The notes beneath the pieces are model-generated. The model saw nothing but the letters and a program-made list of their open reading frames with translations, was not told the DNA's origin and did not search any database. The translations under genes and the position numbers were made by a program. Of a stretch of 64,000 nt of DNA, positions 31,640 through 43,129 are shown one piece after another; position 1 is the stretch's first letter, and the number at the start of each line of letters is the position of its first letter. Origin of the DNA: Psococerastis gibbosa (lineage: Eukaryota; Arthropoda; Insecta; Psocodea; Psocidae); contig OZ020489.1 in NCBI GenBank assembly GCA_963971405.1, positions 32,459,047 to 32,523,046 of the forward strand. Direction: 5' to 3'.

Positions 31640-32245
31640 TCGAGAAGAAGATACTGATATGTCTATAGTGTGAAGAACTGTCTGATGCTCTTTAAATGTA
31701 CCGTACATCAAGTCAGAAGATACATTAAAAGACTTATTGTCTCCCTGTTTACGAGTTTCGAGTTCTCCTGGAAAATAAAAACGGAAGCCCACTAAACAAT
31801 CCCGGGGATCGTATAAAACTGGCATTATTTTATTATTTTCCCCCAACAAAGGATAACTTTCCAGTGTCCCGCATTGCGGGCAAACAAGGAAACAGACAAG
31901 TATTGGCTCCTAAACAACGCTAATAACGTACTACAATGGGAAAATAAGAACGGACGGCTTGTTGAACTCTCTGAATTCCTAGCGGGCTGTACGTTGCAGA
32001 ACGTGCTTGGGGCATGAACATGGAGGGCTACTGCACGCCCTCCCTCCCGGGGATCCGCCCCCCCCCCACTAAATTTACACTCCCTTGCTCCTAAGAGAAG
32101 CAACAACCCTTGACGAAAGCCGAATACTTATAGTTCGTCTGTTATTTCCTTCGAGTTCCAGAAGTGTTTATCTCACGGAAAAGCTACGTTAGAGGTTGAA
32201 ATTACACGGCGAATATTCGCGTTTATATCTACTGTATTTTGATAT
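31640..32245. other. Unannotated stretch
   Basis: A C-run near 32058-32067. Nothing else. Confidence 0.45.
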
Positions 32246-32249
32246 GGTA

Positions 32250-33111
32250 CTACCCGACCAACAAGATTAGGGGTGGCCCTAATTAATTATACAACCTACC
32301 CCTCACTTACGCCCTTCTGTCAATTTTATCCATTACCAGCATTTAAATTACAAGAAACGCCATAGGGTACGAAATGTACATAAACTACCATGCATATGAA
32401 TCGAACAGCTCGTTTCAAAATTGAAAACTGTAAAAGGTTCAGCTTGTAATGAAAATGATTTTTTAATCAATTCGATTCCCCATCAACAGGTCTTTGGGTC
32501 ACCTGTTCGAAGAGAACAGGTTGACAGGTCTTTTTGAATCGATTCGAATCAATTGTGAGTTTCAACTCCTTCACCGCGTCACGTACAACAAGAACGGTGA
32601 TGAACTGAACAGGTATGAACGGATTCAGTAAAATTTGGCGAACTACACAACACTGATCTGTCTACTTTGTATGTTTTGTACATATGCATATATTGTATGA
32701 AAACAATACATGCACGTAGTAAATAAGATCTTCTACTTACCCAACGACTACGATGGGATGACATTTGGAACACTTTGTTTATCCAAAAACTCGCATAAGC
32801 CGAACACTGTATTTATTTGATACTTTACTTTTTTGTGTCCGAGGTAGAGACTGCTTATTTCTGGGCTCAGCCAACCTGACGCCATGGTCGGTGCATACAC
32901 AAAAGTAGTGGAAGGTCTCTTCTCGGTGGTGAAAGGATTAGCCGCTAGATGTTTCCACTTAGCGTTGCCCGGGGTACGCCCGATCGGTTTTTTGCCCGCC
33001 TGTGTAGAACCGATCTTCGAGGAGGCTCCTTTCTTGTACCCCAAATTTATTGTACCCCAAGTATTCGATACTGATAAGTGTTCCAAGTGCCATCTTATCG
33101 TGGTCGGGTAG
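32250..33111. mobile_element. Candidate TA-flanked element, ~860 bp
   Basis: CTACCCGACC with TA before it and GGTCGGGTAG with TA after it form a 10-bp inverted pair. The right end 'catcttatcgtggtcgggta' matches the 19.8-kb MITE. The left end diverges after 10 bp, so this may be two unrelated ends. No transposase frame. Confidence 0.4.
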
Positions 33112-33114
33112 TAC

Positions 33115-35950
33115 TTGCCATATAAATCAACAGCTTGTATTGTATTATCCCAATCAAAATAATTCATGTAAAAACAGGCCAAGTTCCCTGCAATCTTATG
33201 TCGTTCAAAAATATTCTCAACTTAAAATTGTCGGATATAAAAGTTGGCCCAGTTCTTTGACCTATTAATGATGTAAGGCAGAAGATCGTAACAAGTTGTG
33301 ACGAGGCTCAAATTACTCAATTTGGTCGCCAGCTCGATTTGTAGCTAAAGCTTATTATGTAGATGTTGGAGGAAGGAGTTTCTACATGTAGAGGAATTCC
33401 TACATTTTCAATGCGGTCTCGACGTGTTTTCATATACCATAGCGATAATAATGATTGTCAATGACATGAAAATGTCATAATAATTTCATAAAGCTAACAA
33501 TATCGGCCCTGGAAGTTAATTTTACTCTAACAGCGTTGCAAAAACTAACGTTGACCAAGTTAAGCTTGTTAATATCAAAGTAGGACGAAGTTTCGTTGCC
33601 TGGGATTTTGCCAAATTTACTACTACTAAGACGAAGTTTGCCGAACGTCGATACTGAATTGAAAAAAGAAGCTAATTTCTTACTTATTACTCCAGAAATG
33701 TCGAACGCGTTGTGTAGATTGTGTATCTATGTTTTTTTTTTAAAAAGGAAAAGCTAATTTTCCGCCAGCTGGTTCCTTTTCATGGGATTATTCAGCGAGA
33801 GATTGAAAAAATCGGATTTTTAGAAGAGATGAAGACAGAGTGTATTTTTTATGGCCGAGCTCTGGGCTTGGCAGGTTGCTTTTTGAATCTGCTTCTTTTT
33901 AGACACAATAGGTCCCCCCACCAGATGGAGTCTATTCACCGGTAACGGGTTGAAATGGTGGGGGAGGGGTAGTTCACGCTAATTGCTACGAAACCTCTCA
34001 AAATGTGGGTATAAAATCTCGAGCAATTTATTTTTCGTTCATTTCTGAGATTTTTTGATTCAAGCTCGCTCGAGTTAAATGAATTTGACTCCGTTCGAAG
34101 AAAGTCTATTATTGCGTCAACGTAGATAGAGCTTCAATTGGAGCTGTACTGAGTATAATTCATAATGTAAAATGAGGGGAAAAATAATAAATTTGTGTTG
34201 TTATTACTACAGGTATATATTATTTTATATGCAACTAGTCTTGGTCGATTTAATCGCAGTGTTACAATACAATAATACATTAATTAGCAGAGAAATATCT
34301 TCCACAGAGATGTATACGAAAAATGAATTAAACAATGGGGTGGGTAGATGGGTGGATATTTGGTCGTGTAATATGCCATTGTCTATTAGAGAGGTTAATA
34401 ATATCATTAATAGGATCTTGCATGGCGCCGTGCATGTTGCTTTAGTAGTGCTGTTATATCCATGAAAATCAATCCTTTTGTACCTAGACCATTAACTTAT
34501 TAGCGGTCATGTTATTGTATTAAGCGTTTATAGGTGATATAGGCTGACCAACTTGTAAATTACTATCAGTCCAGGGGATAGCATATTGATGTCTATTTGT
34601 GGTTGCATTCATGGTTATGTGATAGTGCTTTTATTAATTGTATGAAAGGACAATTTTTTAGTTGGTCTGTTTTTAATTCGTGATGAAACGTCTTTGACAG
34701 TATGCAGGGGTGCTCGTAGAAAGCAAGTAGCTAGGCAGTTAAATACATCAATTTAATTGAGGAACTGCACTTTTTATTATATTCTTCAGCATCTAATGGG
34801 CCTGTGTATACCAAAGCAACTGTGATGCGACAGTGATTCAACGGTCACGTGACTGAGCAACGCCGCAGGCAACTCAAGTCACGAAATGCTGTAAACTCGG
34901 GTTGCCAGTTGCGCAGTTGCTCTTGTGAAGCGCAGACCGTACGTAAACATGACTGCTGAACAACAAGAAAATTTTTTAAATGTTCATTGAGCAGTTTAAT
35001 TGTTTATATGACCATAATAACAAGTCAACTCATCCTGTGAATAGTTGAAAAACGTTTCTGGATATTCTTCCAACGTCTGTAAGGCATGCCACTGGCTTCT
35101 GTGTACCCATACATTGCTGCTATTATATGGATGCACACTGAACCGTCTATGTAACGTTTTTTTCTTTCTAATCACATATAGCAGAACTGCCTCCTCCTTG
35201 GACGAAGAAATCGGTACAAGTGACTGGACTACTTGTCAACTTAGGTTTCTTTTGTATGTACACGCAGTGTAAACCTAGAAGAAACTCCATTTGACTGAGT
35301 TGAGTTGCTGTTGCGTTGATATCACCGGATACGTTTGGTATGTCATCGGCCTTAGAGTATGAATAGTGCTTTTAATTCGGTAATAGTAAAGACGGTATAT
35401 AATAGAATAACAATTATTCTAAACTTATTTAAAATATTTTTTAATAAAATTGGGAAACGAAGAATTCCATACGCTCCTAACTTCAATAAATTTAACTTGC
35501 AATACTTAATAAATGTATCACTTACTTTTTATGTAATCGCGCGCGTGGGTTATATGTTAAAAATAATAAAAGGCATTGCATGCATGACCTCTCATAAAGG
35601 GTTCAGGACTGACAATTTGATGTACTTTTTTGATGGGATGTCCAATTTTTCCCCCATCGGAGAAAATCGTGTATTATTGTTATTTTAGGACAAAGACTAG
35701 CGGGGAATAGTTTCTATAATGTCGATTTTCAAAACAGCCGTGGCACGGCAGTCCAATGAGTGTCTAAACCTGAGGACCTGCAGAGGATCCTCTCTCTTTT
35801 ACTATTTTTTACTATGACTTTTAATACGATTTTTTACTATGAAGAAGTATTACAAAGTGAATGTGGAAAATGTTAGTCTCTTTATAGCTGTTCTATCTGG
35901 GATGTTGCGGTTGGCAACATGCCAGTCATCGCGTTTTTCCTAACAATGAA
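33115..35950. other. Unannotated 2.8-kb stretch
   Basis: No coding signature or well-supported repeat. A weak inverted similarity between 34819 ('ataccaaagcaactgtgatg') and 35341 is noted under rejected items. Confidence 0.45.
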
Positions 35951-35955
35951 AGTAA

Positions 35956-36113
35956 GTGACGAATCAGTAGAATCCGGGATGATAGACCGTGGTCATTCTG
36001 AAAGCGTGCTTACAAACGTTTCGTCAACATCTGCGGTCGATATCTTCAGTGGAACTGCGTAGACTTTTGAGATTGTAACTCGCCTATCATCTCGGATTCT
36101 ACTGATTCGTCAC
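35956..36113. mobile_element. rep-epsilon with ~30-bp terminal inverted repeats
   Basis: GTGACGAATCAGTAGAATCC at the left and GGATTCTACTGATTCGTCAC at the right, extending inward to 'gatgatag'/'ctatcatc', make this 158-bp copy a clear inverted-repeat element. The conserved hairpin lies in the middle on the minus strand ('gtttcgtcaacatctgcggt'). TSD unclear. Confidence 0.75.
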
Positions 36114-36332
36114 GCAACTTGGGTCGTGGAAGCCTTTGTTCTTACAATGGGCCAATTTTATTTCGTTCTGCACATTTTAATTTTTTATATTGTTGGTGTT
36201 AGTTATCTAAGTTAAATGTTACATGTTAAGTGTTTTTAGTTTAGTTATAATTGTATTATATTACTGTATCCAATATAATTCATTCATTCATTCATTCTTT
36301 GTTACAAAATTATAGTGAAGGTACGATTGTTG

Positions 36333-36432
36333 GACCCTGGCCAGGCGGAAAATTATCCTTTAATGTAGGGACTCGAACCCCGTTTCATAGCCTAGTTCTC
36401 TACTAACTGGACTATTCCATATTCCTGGCCTA
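36333..36432 (-). mobile_element. SINE-B copy
   Basis: The minus strand has box A-like 'tagtccagttagtagagaac' and box B GGGTTCGAGTCCC, then 'aaaggataattttccgcctg', matching the 6.4-kb copy body. Short, with no clear tail. Confidence 0.7.
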
Positions 36433-36723
36433 TGACAAGCTTGAATGAGAAATAAAATGAGGTGTATTAAGAGTATTGCAAAATCGCCATCGAATTGGTC
36501 GGATTCTAAAAGAAAATTTACCATTGAAAATTCTTTTTTATAGCGCCATTTATTTGGAAGTATAAAGCGTGGAAAATCCCCACAACATAATAAGATAATA
36601 AATAAGATTGTGGGTGAAATATGGAGGGAGGCGGGCCGTTTCTTCACCCTCACACTTAACACAATTGGTCTTGACCGTGACTTTGTGCGGCGCCATTTTC
36701 GCAGCTCAAACCTGTTCTGTCTA

Positions 36724-37109
36724 AGGCGCCTATTCCACCGACCGGCTAGGGCTACTTACAAAAACGGTGACGTGGTAGCAGACATTCAAGACTTAGGTGG
36801 CGTTTCCACCGACCTCGCATTGCAGAATGCAAATGACATTGACGGAAATTTGAATTTTTCTTTTTATAGAAATCTATTAAAATGTTTGTATTTAACATAT
36901 CCCATGACGCCACTTTTTAATTTTAGTTTGTTTGTTTGTGATTTTACTGTATGATCATTGATCAATTTTAACTATGGCATAGAGGATAATAAACATTTCC
37001 GTCAATTCTGCAATGCGAGGTCGGTGGAAACCCCGCCTAAGTCTTGAATGTCTGCTACCACGTCACTGTTTTTGTAAATAGCCCTAGCCGGTCGGTGGAA
37101 TGGGCGCCT
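36724..37109 (+). mobile_element. Composite: GGCG-hairpin element holding a second hairpin element
   Basis: Outer arms start AGGCGCCTATTCCACCGACC, run through 'ggctagggctacttac' and end with GACGTGGTAGCAGACATT. They are mirrored on the right, and TA lies outside (36722-36723, 37110-37111). The centre of the outer palindrome, CAAGACTTAAGTCTTG when closed up, is split at its TA by a 242-bp inner element. The total length is 386 bp, the same as the copy at 42.6 kb, which lies in the opposite orientation. Confidence 0.9.
36796..37037 (+). mobile_element. Inner hairpin element of the composite
   Basis: Ends are GGTGGCGTTTCCACCGACC (left, slightly changed) and GGTCGGTGGAAACCCCGCC (right). TA flanks both. 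The AT-rich middle contains 'catcccatgacgcc'-like text and 'gatcattgatcaattttaac', shared with the 26.0-kb and 60.6-kb elements. No ORF beyond chance. Confidence 0.88.
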
Positions 37110-37111
37110 TA

Positions 37112-37240
37112 TGATGAAGCCGTAGAATCCGGGCTGATGGACCGTGGTCGAGCTGAAAGTGGACATGCAAACGTTTCGTCAACATCTGTGGTCGACATCT
37201 TCATTGAACCTATGTAAATATCTGAGTCTCGGAGATACAA
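37112..37240 (+). mobile_element. rep-epsilon, right end missing
   Basis: It starts TGATGAAGCCGTAGAATCCG and carries 'acgtttcgtcaacatctgtg'. It follows the composite with no gap: the TA after the composite is the start of this repeat's flank or end, so the composite landed at or beside its edge. Confidence 0.65.
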
Positions 37241-37304
37241 TTTTAGAAGTATTTACAGTATAGCGGAAACCTGGAATCTTACTGTCAGTGACGCAAACAA
37301 ACTG

Positions 37305-37485
37305 TGAGTACTGGAAAGATAATAAGTAGGATTTATGGACCCCTATGCGAAGATGCAGAGTGGCGTATGAGAAACAACGCCGAAATAGACGCAATACTCA
37401 ATGAAGAAGACATAGTCCGGTTCATAAAAGCGCAACGCATAAGATGGCTGGGTCACGTCGTAAGACGCCAAAGGGGGCCCCCGTA
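37305..37485 (+). mobile_element. LINE ORF2 fragment
   Basis: The frame [20 protein letters not shown], then [20 protein letters not shown] and [11 protein letters not shown], corresponds to the middle of the C-terminal region of the RTE-like LINEs. It is truncated on both sides. Confidence 0.75.
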
Positions 37486-37489
37486 GAAA

Positions 37490-38005
37490 GGAGAAAACGT
37501 AATTATTTTGGGATTTTATGAAAAAATATATAAATATTTAAAAAAACAAATTTAAGAAAAAAAAATGAAAGTTAAGGCCTAGTCTTATTCCTTACTAGAA
37601 GGGTCTGAGTGACATTGGTGATAAAAATTACTCTTTGTTAGGAAAATCTTCGGGATATAATTTTTCTTAAGCATTGGAAAAAGTTTGGTTGTTTTTGTAA
37701 AATATAAATGCACGAGGCTATAAATTGAAGGCTGAAAAAAAGAATGTAAACTTGGAAGTTAGAGGCTGAATTCATTATAGAATGGACCAAAGAATATTAG
37801 GTTTCTCTTTAAAGTGAAATTAGTGATTTTTTATTTTCTTTTTCTCATAATATTATATTCTATAGCATTATTAATAATTGATTTTTAGTAATTTCATAAA
37901 TTTATCGTATGAAAGGATAATAATAACTCACCTCTGTGTCGTTAATTATAATTTTTGAACATTGTAAAATGCGTTTTATTTTTTCGATAGTGTATTTATA
38001 TTTAT
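37490..38005. other. Unannotated stretch
   Basis: Strongly AT-rich. Nothing recognised. Confidence 0.45.
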
Positions 38006-38009
38006 TTAT

Positions 38010-38345
38010 TGCTTTCCTAGGCTATTTTATACATTAGTATAAGCATTGCATGTAAAATATATGTTTTATTCAATGGTAAAATAAAAGCTTTGTGTTTGTC
38101 AACATTTTGGATTTTGAGATTTCAACGGAATTACATGTTTTTGAGGTAGAACCCGACGATTATGGATTTTACCAATTGGCTGATAGTTTACTTCAGGGGA
38201 GAAAACTGTTGATTATGCCCAATATTTTTTTTTCTGTGGAACCGTTTTATCGATGCCTACTAATTTTAGGTATGTTTTAGGTGCTGTGTAGAGTATCAAA
38301 ACCAATCAGGTTGCTTTCCGATACAAAGTTTTGGTTTTGTAGATT
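38010..38345 (+). repeat. rep-delta copy
   Basis: 'aaagctttgtg', 'gtcaacatttt', 'gagatttcaacgga' and, further on, 'ttttaggtgctgtgtagagt' and 'caggttgctttc' match 51.69-52.45 kb in order. The TCTG microsatellite of the other copy is absent. Class unknown. Confidence 0.6.
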
Positions 38346-38474
38346 TTTTTTTTTAAAGAAATTATTCATTATCCATTACATTGCCATGTTGCATAGCATA
38401 CCATGCTATAATTATTATTTTGTATTATTATCGTATATTGGACTGACCATTTTAGTTTATGCAATTGTCTTATC

Positions 38475-38769
38475 CAGGGGTTCCCAAACTGTGGTATATA
38501 TATCAGGTGGTCCATGGACCAATGTAAGAAATAAGAAAATAAATCAGCTGAGATATTGGGAATTTGAATTACTACTAAAATACAGTAAGTCTTTGCACTG
38601 AACTATGAATCCAACCGATACCAGCCCTAAACATTTAAACAAATATTAGCATGTAATTGTAGGCACAAATCAACCTAGAATTTGACGATTTTCCTGTCTG
38701 CTTTGGTGGTCCACGGAAAATCTTAAAATAATCTAGTGGTCCACGGACAAAAAAAGTTTGGGACCCCTA
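38475..38769. mobile_element. hAT-like MITE, CAGGGGTTCCCAAACT ends
   Basis: CAGGGGTTCCCAAACT at the left pairs with AGTTTGGGACCCCTA at the right. 'ggtggtccatggacc' and 'ggtccacgg' repeats line the inside. TCTTATC is found at both flanks; the exact 8-bp duplication is blurred by an end change. The ends are the classic hAT/Charlie form. Confidence 0.78.
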
Positions 38770-38774
38770 TCTTA

Positions 38775-40012
38775 TCGATCAATCCAGTCAAGGCAGCTGA
38801 AATTTAACACTTGGACAATTATTTACCATAGAACTAATTATTATCTAGGTATAGTATTTCGGTACCGATTTTTCTTAATTCCCTATTTTCGGTATATAAT
38901 GGTGTACTATGTTCGTGTTTTTGAATTTCGCTTGACTTGAGTGTTCCGGTAACAACTGCACTAGCATATTTTTACCCGCTATGGCCGGTTCCCGACAACA
39001 AGTTGACAACTTCTATACAAGAACTTATAAAGAACTTATATTCATAATAAGTAACGGGTAAACATGAGCGCGTTCACTCGTACCGGTTCTTTCAATTGAA
39101 TCGTCCGTCATATTGTTTGAATTCCCTCTCTCAACCAGCACATTGACCATTCTGTGCCCTGCGCTTAACAAAATCCTAAATGATAATCAAGAAGTGGTGT
39201 ATAAATAGCTTAGTAAAAACTTAAAATGGCTTATTCAAATCAGGTGCTGTAAATGAGAATGAATGCTTTGTGACTTCATTTTTAATGAATCACAGTAAAT
39301 ATTAATTTCCACTGTTTCACCGTTGCTTATTAATGACCGCAAGATTGTATGAAATTAGCCTTGTACCCTGATGAAATTATGTACTTACCATCTTTCTTTC
39401 TCGTGCCGCGAATAATTATTTTTTTACTCCTTTACTCCAACGCTAATTAGTCTGTACTGCTTCTGGCATTTTGTACCGCAGTGTGATTTTTTTTAAATTG
39501 AATTTTTTACTCGATGATAAGATTATTTGAGATTATGCTTGGTGCATGGTCGTTTTACATGAATTGTAGTAAGATAACAAAACAATATTTACTACCCATA
39601 TGAATATGGAAAAATGCTTATTGCATGAATTGTAGTGAGATAACAAAAAATGATTTACTACTATTTATTTTATGGAAAAAAGTCAATAAGCTTAAATACT
39701 GTAGAATGTTGCTGAAATGTGAAAAGGTTGGCCCAACATTCGGAAAATCCGACTACCTTGTGACTTCAGCTTTGATTGTTATATGATTGAAAAATACAGG
39801 CATACAGGGTACAATATCACCTGACAATGGTGTGACCCTTATAATGATAGTTACTAGTTCATGAACATCTGTGAAAGGAACGCGTCACAATGAAGTTTGA
39901 AATTCATGAAGTTAAACACTACTAACAGTTTGTTTGCACAAAGTCAAATTTTACAGGAAATATTCATCGTAGAGCAACCAATAAGGTGTCATAAATTAGA
40001 AGAAATGTCAGG
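38775..40012. other. Unannotated stretch
   Basis: Two similar phrases, 'catgaattgtagtaagataa' near 39558 and 'catgaattgtagtgagataa' near 39624, indicate a small ~66-bp duplication. Nothing else. Confidence 0.45.
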
Positions 40013-40020
40013 GAAAGGAA

Positions 40021-40202
40021 CACTAGCGGATCTAGAAATGTTTAGAGAGGGGGGGGGGGCTGAACTAGTGGATGGAAAGCCTATAGTCAGGAGGTCTATG
40101 ATAGAGTGAAGACTTTTTAAAAGTGCGTTTTATCTAGTGTAAGTTGGGTAAGAGAGGGGGGGGGGCTTTAGCCCCATTAGACCATAGCTGGATCCGCTAG
40201 TG
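40021..40202. mobile_element. hAT-like MITE, 182 bp, with 8-bp duplication
   Basis: CACTAGCGGATCTAG and CTGGATCCGCTAGTG are its ends; GAAAGGAA (40013-40020) and GAAAGAAA (40203-40210) are the duplication with one change. Two G-runs lie inside. No transposase. Confidence 0.82.
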
Positions 40203-40239
40203 GAAAGAAAGACATGGAAAAATGGATGGAAATGGGATG

Positions 40240-40315
40240 GGAACCCGAGTCTCTAACTTGCCGGGGTGGTACGCTGATGAGTGCACAAAATCCGTCTCGC
40301 GTTCGAATCCCGATT
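40240..40315 (+). mobile_element. tRNA-like head followed by T-run
   Basis: Box A-like 'gccggggtggtacgctgatg' and box B-like GCGTTCGAATCCC are spaced as in a tRNA, and 'aattttttttt' follows at 40320. I could not close all stems, so this is a SINE head or a decayed tRNA rather than a gene. Confidence 0.4.
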
Positions 40316-40329
40316 TCTTCAATTTTTTT

Positions 40330-41606
40330 TTCATTTTTTTTTATATTTGGGTAGATGTTTTTATTTTATGTATATATTTATTTGTAGTTTTGACGGTGCC
40401 GAGCACATACTGTTTCTCTACCTGTAACACTGTATTGTACTGTATGTGGTAATAATGGCCTAATATATCATTTCATTTCTTCCTTTCTCCAATTCTTGTA
40501 CCTATACAGGCTTTCTACAAAGTTAAATGGGTACTCTGTTCCTCCAAATTGTTGTTACATGATATCATACCATCTAGAAAACATTTTCCCCCATATTTTG
40601 TTTTTTGGCCTTCAATACATTTTTGATGTTGAAGTATACCTATTACTAACTGTGGGCTATATTGCACACTCCTCTTTGCTGTTATTTTGGTAAAAAATAA
40701 AGTAAATAAAATAAAAAGATGCTATGAGTATAATAAGAAAATTAATTGTAACTTACGTCATTGAATGTATAACACCATATATGATGCAACTGCCATTGTT
40801 CTTCAGATACACGACAAGCTGAGATGCAAAAGCACTCTGAAATTCTTAAGTTCATAATTTTAATTAGCTTACTTTTATAACCAACGTCTAAGGAAGGCAC
40901 ACATTCTTCAAGTGAAAAACGTCGCTACGGAAACCCACAACGTTGTACTATAAATCTCTCCCATTATACAACCCCCGAGTACATTAAACAATAGCACCTT
41001 ACGCAGTAAACACTTTAAGTACTTAAATCTCGAAAAATAAGTCAGCAAAGCTGGAAGTTTCTGCTTTACAACTTTTCTAATTCCCTGGAATTAGCTGTTT
41101 GCATTCTTGCCAACGCACTCCTACCGCCCCCACCCCCCTCCCTCCACTCCGCCCTCACTATTTGTTCCCGGGAACAAGAGTATGAGTATAATGAAGCATT
41201 CGTTGTAGAGTTTTATGAAGTTCGAAAAGTCGCAAATGGGAAGTATGGTTTAAGTTTTTAAGAGCAGAAGGTAATAATGGCTAACAGCTCGGTTTTACGA
41301 TGAACCAAACTAATGGCAGTTCTTATATACTTCGTCTAATTCGAAATACAATATTCTGTAGTTTGTAGTTCTTGTCTACTTAGAAATGCTTTTCTAGTTG
41401 CTAGGATATTAATTTTCAAACTTATACAATTTATTTTGTAATTGGACATTGACCTAATTTATGTGTATGCAATAAAAAAAAATTCAAACCTAGAGCTTCT
41501 GTATAGCAGTATTAGCTTCCCGCCAAAAAAAAATATATTTTTTTAATTTAAGGGGCCACCTGCTACTGTTATAACCAGCCTTTGAAACGATGTGGCGGGA
41601 ATCAAT
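40330..41606. other. Unannotated stretch
   Basis: Nothing recognised beyond a C-rich patch near 41128-41150. Confidence 0.45.
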
Positions 41607-41614
41607 GTCCCATC

Positions 41615-42052
41615 TAGGGTTGCCAACTTACTCTATTTCAGAGTATTGTACTCTTTTTCATGTATGTGTACTCTAAAAACTGAAGGTCATTTAGAGTATG
41701 CAAAAATACTCTTTTTCTGAAACATGTAAGAAGCAAAATATTTTTTTATGATTCTTATAAATTTAATTAGAAATGGGCTATTTATTTACATAAATTAAAA
41801 TTTGCAGGGTGAAGAGGCTTTTAGTAGCTTTCAAAAAAATAAGAATTCTGCGAAAACCTCAAAAAAATATTGCTTTAAATAGTAAATAGCTCATAATTCG
41901 AACCCCCTGATTTACAATACAATTTTTGGCGTGAGTTTGACTCATTTAACAGTAAATATACTAAGTACTCTTTTTTTAAATACTGTACTCTTTATTTTAC
42001 TTCTCAAAAGTCAGATGTTCTTTATTTCGAGAAAAAAAAGTTAGCAACCCTA
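41615..42052. mobile_element. hAT-like MITE, 438 bp, exact 8-bp duplication
   Basis: TAGGGTTGCCAACTT and AAGTTAGCAACCCTA are the ends. GTCCCATC flanks exactly (41607-41614, 42053-42060). Inside, 'gtactcttt'-type words recur on both sides, giving sub-terminal repeats. No coding content. Confidence 0.88.
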
Positions 42053-42112
42053 GTCCCATCACTCCTTGTATCCAATAGTAGAACAGCAGTTGCTAGTCTT
42101 TCGATGTACTAT

Positions 42113-42313
42113 AAATAAATAAATAAATAATGCATTTTTGTTCAAGCGGAATTAGGGCTATAAAGCTCTCTCTTGCACTCAACTAGAAGGCCCGGGACCG
42201 CCTTTTTTACATCCCCTCCGAAGCATGGCCCAAAAATGTTGCAAGTGTGGGACTCGAACCAGTAACCTATTGTGTGAAAGTTGGAGTCTGTACCACTACT
42301 CTTCATGTCCTGT
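42113..42313 (-). mobile_element. SINE-A copy
   Basis: Minus strand with head, box B (complement 'ggactcgaacc' at about 42250), body and (TTTA)-type tail. Slightly diverged in the hairpin loop. Confidence 0.8.
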
Positions 42314-42409
42314 CGGCGTCGCTGTTTTATCTGAACGGAGTGAAGTACTACAGCAGTATCTGATCTTTCAACCCTTTAGCACTACACTATAGAAACTACA
42401 CCATTGTAA

Positions 42410-42535
42410 TGACTCCTGCCAGAACTTGGTTAAGCCACGTTCACGCCTATCAGCCTACATTGTGCCAATTGTAAGCTTTTCTCACCTTGTCCATTGTAGC
42501 TTGTATAGCCGGTGTGGGCTTACTTCGCGGACGCA
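42410..42535 (-). repeat. rep-alpha copy
   Basis: The minus strand reads 'acaccggctatacaagctac', 'aatggacaaggtgag' and 'gtggcttaaccaagtt', the family order. It lies 80 bp from the second composite. Confidence 0.55.
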
Positions 42536-42614
42536 TATGACTACCAATTATCCCATATTCATACGGCAACAATATCAAAAACGTACGAAAAATCAATTGT
42601 TAACTGGTCCTCTA

Positions 42615-43000
42615 AGGCGCCCATTCCACCGACCGGCTAGGGCTATTTACAAAAACAGTGACGTGGTAGCAGACATTCAAGACTTAGGCGGGGTTTCCAC
42701 CGACCTCGCATTGCATAACTGACGCAAATGTTTATTTTCCTCTATGCCATAGTTAAAATTGATCAATGATCATACAGTAAAATCACAAACAAACAAACTA
42801 AAATTAAAAAATGGCGTCATGGGATATGTTAAGTACAAACATTTTAATAGATTTCTATAAAAAGAAAAATTCTAATTTCCGTCCATGTCATTTGCATTCT
42901 GCAATGCGAGGTCGGTGGAAACCCCGCCTAAGTCTTGAATGTCTGCTACCACGTCACCGTTTTTGTAAATAGCCCTAGCCGGTCGGTGGAATGGGCGCCT
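42615..43000 (-). mobile_element. Composite hairpin-in-hairpin, second copy, inverted
   Basis: It has the same 386-bp layout as 36724-37109. Marker bases show it is reversed: the arm with 'acggtgacgtgg' is on the left at 36.7 kb and on the right here, and the inner element's AT-rich text is also reversed. TA flanks both ends (42613-42614, 43001-43002). The inner and outer parts have therefore moved together. Confidence 0.9.
42687..42928 (-). mobile_element. Inner hairpin element of the second composite
   Basis: It is 242 bp long, like the first copy, with clean GGCGGGGTTTCCACCGACC ends. TA flanks are at 42685-42686 and 42929-42930. It lies in the centre of the outer palindrome at the same base as in the first composite. 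Confidence 0.88.
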
Positions 43001-43129
43001 TAGTAGGCCTTCGTTTATGGAAAGTCATTCAAAATATAAAATACCATAACAACTATCCATCGCTGGCTTCAATTTGACTAATAATATTAATAAAAATGTC
43101 TTGAAAGACTTTTTATGGACCTAGGCCTA

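Noticed and set aside
32250-33111. Firm call of a Tc1/mariner-type element
   Set aside because: The inverted match is only 10 bp at the left end; listed at low confidence instead.
34819-35341. Possible inverted-repeat element ('ataccaaa..gtgat..tcaacg' on both sides)
   Set aside because: The match is short and gapped, with no clear TSD, so chance cannot be excluded.
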